A stretch of 64,000 bases of DNA, from contig NZ_CP014206.1 in the NCBI RefSeq assembly GCF_001563225.1, positions 930,001 to 994,000 on the forward strand. The letters are read 5' to 3'. Position numbers and translations under genes: made by a program. Source of the DNA: Pseudodesulfovibrio indicus. GTDB taxonomy: Bacteria; Desulfobacterota; Desulfovibrionia; Desulfovibrionales; Desulfovibrionaceae. This document shows, in pieces, positions 59,642-64,000 of this stretch; positions within the stretch are counted from its first letter, which is position 1; every line of letters begins with the position of its first letter. The notes beneath the pieces are model-generated. The model was not told where the DNA came from. It worked only from the letters and a program-made list of their open reading frames with translations, and ran no database searches.

Positions 59642-60411
59642 TGAAGAACAACAGAAGAGCCTTCATCAAGCTTGCCGGAATCGCTGCTGCCGGCCTGGCC
59701 GTGGCCCCCAAGGCCCTGGCCTCGAGCGGCGGCCATTCCCCGGTTTCCGTCAATCCCAAGGCCGTGCACGCCAAGCACTGGGCCATGGTCATCGACACCA
59801 CCAAGCTGCACACCGCGGAAGAGATCGACAAGCTCGCCGCCGTCTGCCACCACATCCACAACGTCCCCAAGATCGAGGGCAAGAAGGAAGTGAAGTGGCT
59901 GTGGCACGACACCTACGGTCACTCCTTCCCGGAGCAGGAGAACCCGCACCTGGCCGAAGAGGTCCATCACCGCGTGTTCCCGCTCTTGTGCAACCACTGT
60001 GAAAATCCCCCGTGCGTGCGCGTCTGCCCCACCAAGGCGACCTTCCAGCGCCCGGACGGCATCGTGGCCATGGACTACCACCGCTGCATCGGCTGCCGCT
60101 ACTGCATGGCCGGTTGTCCCTACGGCTCGCGGTCCTTCAACTGGGGCGAACCCCGGCTCGGGCTGGACGTGACCAAGCTGAATCCCGAGTTCCCCACCCG
60201 CATGCGCGGCGTGGTCGAAAAGTGCAACTTCTGCGTCGAGCGCCTCGCCGTGGGCCAACAGCCCGCCTGCGTCGAAGCCTCCGAAGGCGCCATGTTCTTC
60301 GGCGACCTGAAGGACCCGGATTCCGAAGTCCGCAAGGTGCTTCGCGAGAAGTTCACCATTCGTCGTAAACCCTCGGCAGGCACTGAGCCCAGTGTTTACT
60401 ACATCATTTAG
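59641..60411 (+). CDS. dsrO: DsrO, periplasmic ferredoxin-like Fe-S subunit
   Basis: 256 residues. The Tat signal NNRRAFIKLAGIAAAGLAVA targets it folded to the periplasm. Four ferredoxin-type 4Fe-4S motifs are spread over the protein: CNHCENPPCVRVCP, CIGCRYCMAGCP, with further cysteines in EKCNFCVERLAVGQQPACVE. It is expected to relay electrons between DsrJ and the DsrP membrane subunit. The start ATG overlaps the dsrJ stop (TAATG), so translation is coupled. dsrP follows 11 bases later. Confidence 0.95.
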   Translation: MKNNRRAFIKLAGIAAAGLAVAPKALASSGGHSPVSVNPKAVHAKHWAMVIDTTKLHTAEEIDKLAAVCHHIHNVPKIEGKKEVKWLWHDTYGHSFPEQENPHLAEEVHHRVFPLLCNHCENPPCVRVCPTKATFQRPDGIVAMDYHRCIGCRYCMAGCPYGSRSFNWGEPRLGLDVTKLNPEFPTRMRGVVEKCNFCVERLAVGQQPACVEASEGAMFFGDLKDPDSEVRKVLREKFTIRRKPSAGTEPSVYYII

Positions 60412-60422
60412 GAGGAATCGGA

Positions 60423-61637
60423 ATGCTTGAATTAGCTCTGAAAGGTTCCAAGAGATACTACGGCTGGATTGCGTTCCTCCTGGTGGTCATCGGCATCGGC
60501 TCCACCGCGCTGATCGACCAGTGGATGAACGGCCTGAAGATCACGGGCATGAGCCGCGACGTGTCCTGGGGATTCTACATCTCCCAGTTCACCTACCTGG
60601 TCGGCCTGGCCGCCTCCGGCGTCATGATCGTGCTGCCCAACTACTTCCACTCCTACAAGACCAACAAGCACATGGTCATCTTCGGTGAGTTCATGGCCAT
60701 CGCGGCGTGCATCATGTGCCTGCTGTTCATCGTCGTGGACATCGGGCAGCCCACCCGCATGATGAACATGATCTTCCATCCCACCCCGAACTCCATCCTG
60801 TTCTGGGATATGATCGTGCTCAACGGCTACCTGTTCCTCAACCTGCTCGTGGGCTGGACCTGCCTGCAGGCGGACCGCCAGCACCTGCCTCACCCGAAGT
60901 GGCTGAAGCCGTTCATCTACACTTCGATCATCTGGGCGTTCTCCATCCACACCGTGACCGCGTTCCTGTACCAGGGATTGCCCGGCCGCCACTACTGGCT
61001 CACCGCCATCCTGGCCGCCCGCTTCCTGGCCTCCGCGTTCTGCTCCGGACCCGCCATCCTGCTGCTCGTGATGATGCTCACCGAGAAGTTCACCACCTTC
61101 AAGATGGCCAAGAACGCCGTGAAGACCCTCGTCAAGATCATCGCTTACGCCATGTGCGTGAACATGTTCTTCTTCGCGCTCGAGATCTTCACCTCCTTCT
61201 ACTCCAACATCCCGGGCCACATGCATCCGATCGTGTACCTGTTCTCGCATGCCACCCCGGGCCTGGTCACCCTGATGTGGGTCTTCATCGCCTTTGCCGC
61301 GATCGCCATCACCCTGCTGGTGACCCCGCGCTTCCGCAACAACTACAAGCTGCTGCCCTGGACCCTTGGCATCCTGATCATCGCGACCTGGATCGACAAG
61401 GGCCTCGGACTGCTCATCGGCGGTTTCAACCCCACGCCGTTCGAGACCGTGACCACCTACTGGCCCACGCTCAAGGAGCTGATGGTCTCCATGATGGTCT
61501 ACGCCGTCGGCGCGCTGGTCGTGACCGTGCTCTTCAAGATTGCCACCGAAGTCAAGGAAGAGGTCGGGCATTCCCAGACCCTGCCTTGCGGCTGTTCTTC
61601 CGAGGACACCTGCGAGTGCGCTCCTGAAGCCGAATAA
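60423..61637 (+). CDS. dsrP: DsrP, NrfD-type integral membrane subunit
   Basis: 404 residues with about ten hydrophobic helices (GWIAFLLVVIGIGSTALIDQ, FGEFMAIAACIMCLLFIVVD, FWDMIVLNGYLFLNLLVGW, MWVFIAFAAIAITLLVTP). The NrfD-type segment near the first helices and the conserved histidines in the middle (SIHTVTAFLYQGLPGRHYW) suit menaquinone oxidation at the periplasmic face. The cytoplasmic C-terminus ends CGCSSEDTCECAPEAE, an unusual cysteine cluster. It completes the operon and a strong terminator follows. Confidence 0.95.
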   Translation: MLELALKGSKRYYGWIAFLLVVIGIGSTALIDQWMNGLKITGMSRDVSWGFYISQFTYLVGLAASGVMIVLPNYFHSYKTNKHMVIFGEFMAIAACIMCLLFIVVDIGQPTRMMNMIFHPTPNSILFWDMIVLNGYLFLNLLVGWTCLQADRQHLPHPKWLKPFIYTSIIWAFSIHTVTAFLYQGLPGRHYWLTAILAARFLASAFCSGPAILLLVMMLTEKFTTFKMAKNAVKTLVKIIAYAMCVNMFFFALEIFTSFYSNIPGHMHPIVYLFSHATPGLVTLMWVFIAFAAIAITLLVTPRFRNNYKLLPWTLGILIIATWIDKGLGLLIGGFNPTPFETVTTYWPTLKELMVSMMVYAVGALVVTVLFKIATEVKEEVGHSQTLPCGCSSEDTCECAPEAE

Positions 61638-61708
61638 GCCTTGCCGAGGCGTGAAATCGGCACAGCCTGGCCACGTAACGTCACCTCGCTAGGCAGATAG
61701 GCTGAATC

Positions 61709-61742
61709 AGGGCCGCCCCGGAAACGGGGCGGCCCCTTTTTT
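61709..61742 (+). terminator. Terminator of dsrMKJOP
   Basis: GGGCCGCCCCG-GAAA-CGGGGCGGCCC then six T, 72 bases after the dsrP stop. Confidence 0.88.
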
Positions 61743-61848
61743 GGGTCGTGCGACAACGCGGGGTTCACTTTTTCCCCGGGCCTGTGCTAGGTTGCTACCG
61801 GCGGTCAAACGGCATCAAACGGCCACAGAACAACAGGCAGGCAAGACC

Positions 61849-62733
61849 ATGACACGCTCCCCCGGCGTCCATCTTCTCCCCGTTCATGCGCTCCTGGCGG
61901 CCGCGCTCCTGGCGGGTCTCCTCTTCGGCTGCTCTTCGAAGATCAACCTTCCGCCCGTCACCCCTGACGCGGGCGGCCTGTCCTACACCGGCAAGTTCGT
62001 CTGGTACGACCTCCATGTCCCGGACATCGACGGCGTGGCCCGGTTTTATGACGCGGTCCTGGACTGGGGGATGGAGCGCACGGACCCGGGTTCCTCCAAG
62101 GTCAAGACCATCTTCCACAAGGGGCGGCTCATCGGCAGCGTCTTCGAGCTGACCGAGGCCGGTCCGGCCGCGGGCTGGGTTGCCTGCGCCTCGGTCCCGG
62201 ACGTGGACGGCGCGGCAGCGCGCGCCGTGAAACAGGGCGGGCGCGTGGTCGCCGCGCCGACGGACAAACCCTATCGTGGCCGCATGGCCACCATCCGCGA
62301 CCCGCAATCCGCGCGCATGGCGTTGCTCCATTCCCCGGTGGGCGACCCGCGCGACGAGGGGCCGGGAGACGGCCTCTTCCTCGGCGCGGAGCTGTGGACC
62401 CCGGACGTGGAAGCTGGCGCAAAATTCTACGCCGGGCTGCTCGGCTATCAGCTCGCCGCCGTCAGGCTGAAGCAGGGGACCTACGTCATGCTCCTGGCCG
62501 AGGGCAAGCCGCGCGGCGGCCTCACCGCGCCCCTCGCGTCCCTGCCCGCCGCGCTGTGGATACCCCAGGTGGCCGTGTCGGACATCGAAGGCACGGTGCA
62601 ACGGGTGGAGGAGAACGGCGGCACCGTGTTGCTTCGGCCCGATCCCGCGTCCCGTCCCAACCGCACCGCCGTGTTCGCCGACCCCTCGGGCGCCATACTG
62701 GGCGTGCGCGAGTTCGTCCCGCCTCGGGAATGA
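61849..62733 (+). CDS. Two-domain VOC (glyoxalase-fold) lipoprotein
   Basis: 294 residues. Lipobox LLFGCSS ends a signal of about 38 residues. Two vicinal-oxygen-chelate domains follow, each with paired beta-alpha units: VWYDLHVPDIDGVARFYDAV in the first and GAELWTPDVEAGAKFYAGLL in the second. The expected metal-ligand histidine is kept in WYDLHVPD but not clearly in the second. VOC proteins include glyoxalases and dioxygenases, and a periplasmic lipidated form is unusual. The ATG at 61849 gives the correct signal peptide. An inverted repeat GGCACA-T-TGTGCC lies after its stop near 62743. Confidence 0.75.
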   Translation: MTRSPGVHLLPVHALLAAALLAGLLFGCSSKINLPPVTPDAGGLSYTGKFVWYDLHVPDIDGVARFYDAVLDWGMERTDPGSSKVKTIFHKGRLIGSVFELTEAGPAAGWVACASVPDVDGAAARAVKQGGRVVAAPTDKPYRGRMATIRDPQSARMALLHSPVGDPRDEGPGDGLFLGAELWTPDVEAGAKFYAGLLGYQLAAVRLKQGTYVMLLAEGKPRGGLTAPLASLPAALWIPQVAVSDIEGTVQRVEENGGTVLLRPDPASRPNRTAVFADPSGAILGVREFVPPRE

Positions 62734-62887
62734 TGCAGCCATGGCACATTGTGCCGAATCGTACATAATACCGGTTTATTGCGCTGGTGGAATGGCCGTG
62801 GCATAGTGCGTTTCCATTTTTATGGTCATAATCGGGGAAAAGACGGCATCGGTCATGCCGCCCGCGAACGCGAACAGTGAGGCAAAC

Positions 62888-64000
62888 ATGAACATCGGTC
62901 AGTACACCTTTGAAGAGTTCAAGCAGAAGGCCAAGGAATTTCACGGGTATCCCGCTCCGGGATTGCTCATCGGCGGATACATGGTGGAAGCGGCCAAGGC
63001 CCGGTTGCCCGAAGGCACCCTGTTCGAGGCCATGGTCGAGTCCGGCAAGTGTCTGCCCGACGCGGTCCAGCTCCTGACCCTCTGCTCCACGGGCAACAAC
63101 TGGATGAAGGTCAAGCTGCTGGGCCGGTACGCCGTGTCCCTGTACGACAAGTTCACGGGTGTTGGCGTGCGCGTGGCCATTGATCGGAAGAAGCTCGACA
63201 AGTGGCCGGAGATCCGGGGCTGGTTCATGAAGGAGAAGCCCAAGGCGGAACAGGACACCGACAAGCTGTTCGCCGAGATCGAGGAGGCGGGGGACACCAT
63301 CTGCTCCATCCGGCCCGTGACCATTTCCAAGAAATACCTGGGCCACGGCCACATGACCACCATCGACGTCTGTCCGGTCTGTGGCGAGGCGTATCCCGGC
63401 TCGGACGGCTCCATCTGCCGCGGCTGCCAGGGCGAGGACCCCTACGTGGCCATGGAGAACGTGGCCTGCGCCGACGACGCCCCCGACGGGCCGGAACTTC
63501 GGGTGGTCCCGGTGGAGCAGGCCGTGGGCAAGCAGGTCGTCCACGACATGACCGGCATCGAGCCGGGCGAATCCAAGGGCCCCATCGCCCGCGCCGGCGA
63601 CGTCCTGGACGTGGGCGACGTCTGCCGGTTGCAGCGCATCGGCAAGTTCAACGTCTTTGACGGCGAGGCCCTGCCGGGCGACGAGTGGGTGCACGAGAAC
63701 GACGCGGTCAAGGCGTTCGCCAAGCGCATGGCCGGGCCGGGCATCACCTACGACCCGAACCCGGAAGAGGGCAAGATCAACTTCTTCGCCGAGTATCCCG
63801 GCATGCTGTCCATCGACCTGGACGCCCTGACCCGGTTCAACCTGTCCCCGGACGTCATGCTCGCCACCCGCCACGACGGGTCCGTCATGCCCGAGGGCAA
63901 GGGCGTGGCCGGCACCCGCGCCATCCCACTGTACATCTCCCGCGACCGGTTCAGCCGCGCCCTGACCGCCCTTGGCGAAGGGCCTGTGCTGTCCGTCCTG
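62888..64000 (+). CDS. FmdE-family protein fused to a molybdopterin-binding-like domain (cut by window end)
   Basis: The frame is open to the end of the window. It begins MNIGQYTFEEFKQKAKEFHG, GYPAPGLLIGGYMVEAAKAR, and keeps FmdE blocks (CLPDAVQLLTLCSTGNNWMK, KLLGRYAVSLYDKFTGVGVR). Four cysteines in CPVCGEAYPGSDGSICRGC suit a zinc finger. After about residue 210 a second part starts with EQAVGKQVVHDMTGIEPGES and RAGDVLDVGDVCRLQRIGKF, resembling MoeA/molybdopterin-binding proteins. The name FmdE refers to formylmethanofuran dehydrogenase operons, but a methanogenic function need not apply. GAGGCAAAC lies before the ATG. Confidence 0.82.
   Translation, partial: MNIGQYTFEEFKQKAKEFHGYPAPGLLIGGYMVEAAKARLPEGTLFEAMVESGKCLPDAVQLLTLCSTGNNWMKVKLLGRYAVSLYDKFTGVGVRVAIDRKKLDKWPEIRGWFMKEKPKAEQDTDKLFAEIEEAGDTICSIRPVTISKKYLGHGHMTTIDVCPVCGEAYPGSDGSICRGCQGEDPYVAMENVACADDAPDGPELRVVPVEQAVGKQVVHDMTGIEPGESKGPIARAGDVLDVGDVCRLQRIGKFNVFDGEALPGDEWVHENDAVKAFAKRMAGPGITYDPNPEEGKINFFAEYPGMLSIDLDALTRFNLSPDVMLATRHDGSVMPEGKGVAGTRAIPLYISRDRFSRALTALGEGPVLSVL

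Noticed and set aside
1-64000. CRISPR array, rRNA genes, complete tRNA genes, replication origin, transposase genes
   Set aside because: Looked for and not found. The repeats present are few, palindromic and of variable arm sequence, unlike regularly spaced CRISPR repeats; the only tRNA sequence is the 3' fragment at 1539.

Overview
The window is about 64 kb of GC-rich (roughly two-thirds G+C) bacterial chromosome. It ends with a complete dsrMKJOP operon, which encodes the membrane electron-transfer complex of dissimilatory sulfate reduction. Together with the TAXI-type TRAP transporters, many PAS/GGDEF/histidine-kinase sensors, an FmdE-type protein and intergenic repeats, this points to a sulfate-reducing member of the Desulfovibrionaceae (Desulfovibrio/Pseudodesulfovibrio type). 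The assignment rests on gene content alone.

Layout. 0-4.2 kb: end of a sensor kinase, rdgB, then an AT-rich island remnant beginning exactly at the anticodon loop of a serine-tRNA 3' fragment, and a frameshifted flavoprotein. 4.3-8.5 kb: DJ-1/PfpI protein, a 29-residue membrane protein, exonuclease III, thpR and malic enzyme. 8.7-13.3 kb: a TRAP cluster (binding protein, fused permease, second binding protein). 13.5-20.3 kb: trmJ, two GGDEF proteins (one degenerate), lipoproteins and a ferredoxin-nitroreductase. 20.3-31 kb: palindromic repeats, a 3D-domain protein, a metallo-beta-lactamase-like protein without metal ligands, an Hpt protein, an OmpH-like lipoprotein, an orphan flgE with a sigma-54 promoter, a TPR protein, a broken sugar kinase and a glycine-zipper lipoprotein. 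31-42 kb: MerR-type regulator, htpG, dgt, flgM behind a sigma-28 promoter and structured leader, tautomerase, PIN-PhoH ATPase, lytic transglycosylase, and an Lrp-type regulator with a disrupted alanine dehydrogenase. 42.7-56.3 kb: nickel/cobalt exporter, sensor kinases, RNase G, a radical SAM protein, trmI, a PAS-GGDEF cyclase and an RsbRD-domain protein. 56.5-61.6 kb: dsrMKJOP. 61.8-64 kb: VOC lipoprotein and a truncated FmdE-type gene.

Two features stand out. First, non-coding repeats form families whose hairpin arms covary. A palindromic unit of about 120 bp (three copies) sits as a clean insertion inside one of three copies of a larger mosaic repeat; the other two copies show the empty site, so the unit looks mobile. 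Second, five conserved genes carry frame-breaking insertions and no deletions (+1, +4, +1, +80, +56 bp); subtracting each restores a whole number of codons. Two of these are short direct duplications with a GC-rich spacer. They may be real mutations or assembly errors. No rRNA, intact tRNA, CRISPR array or transposase gene was seen.
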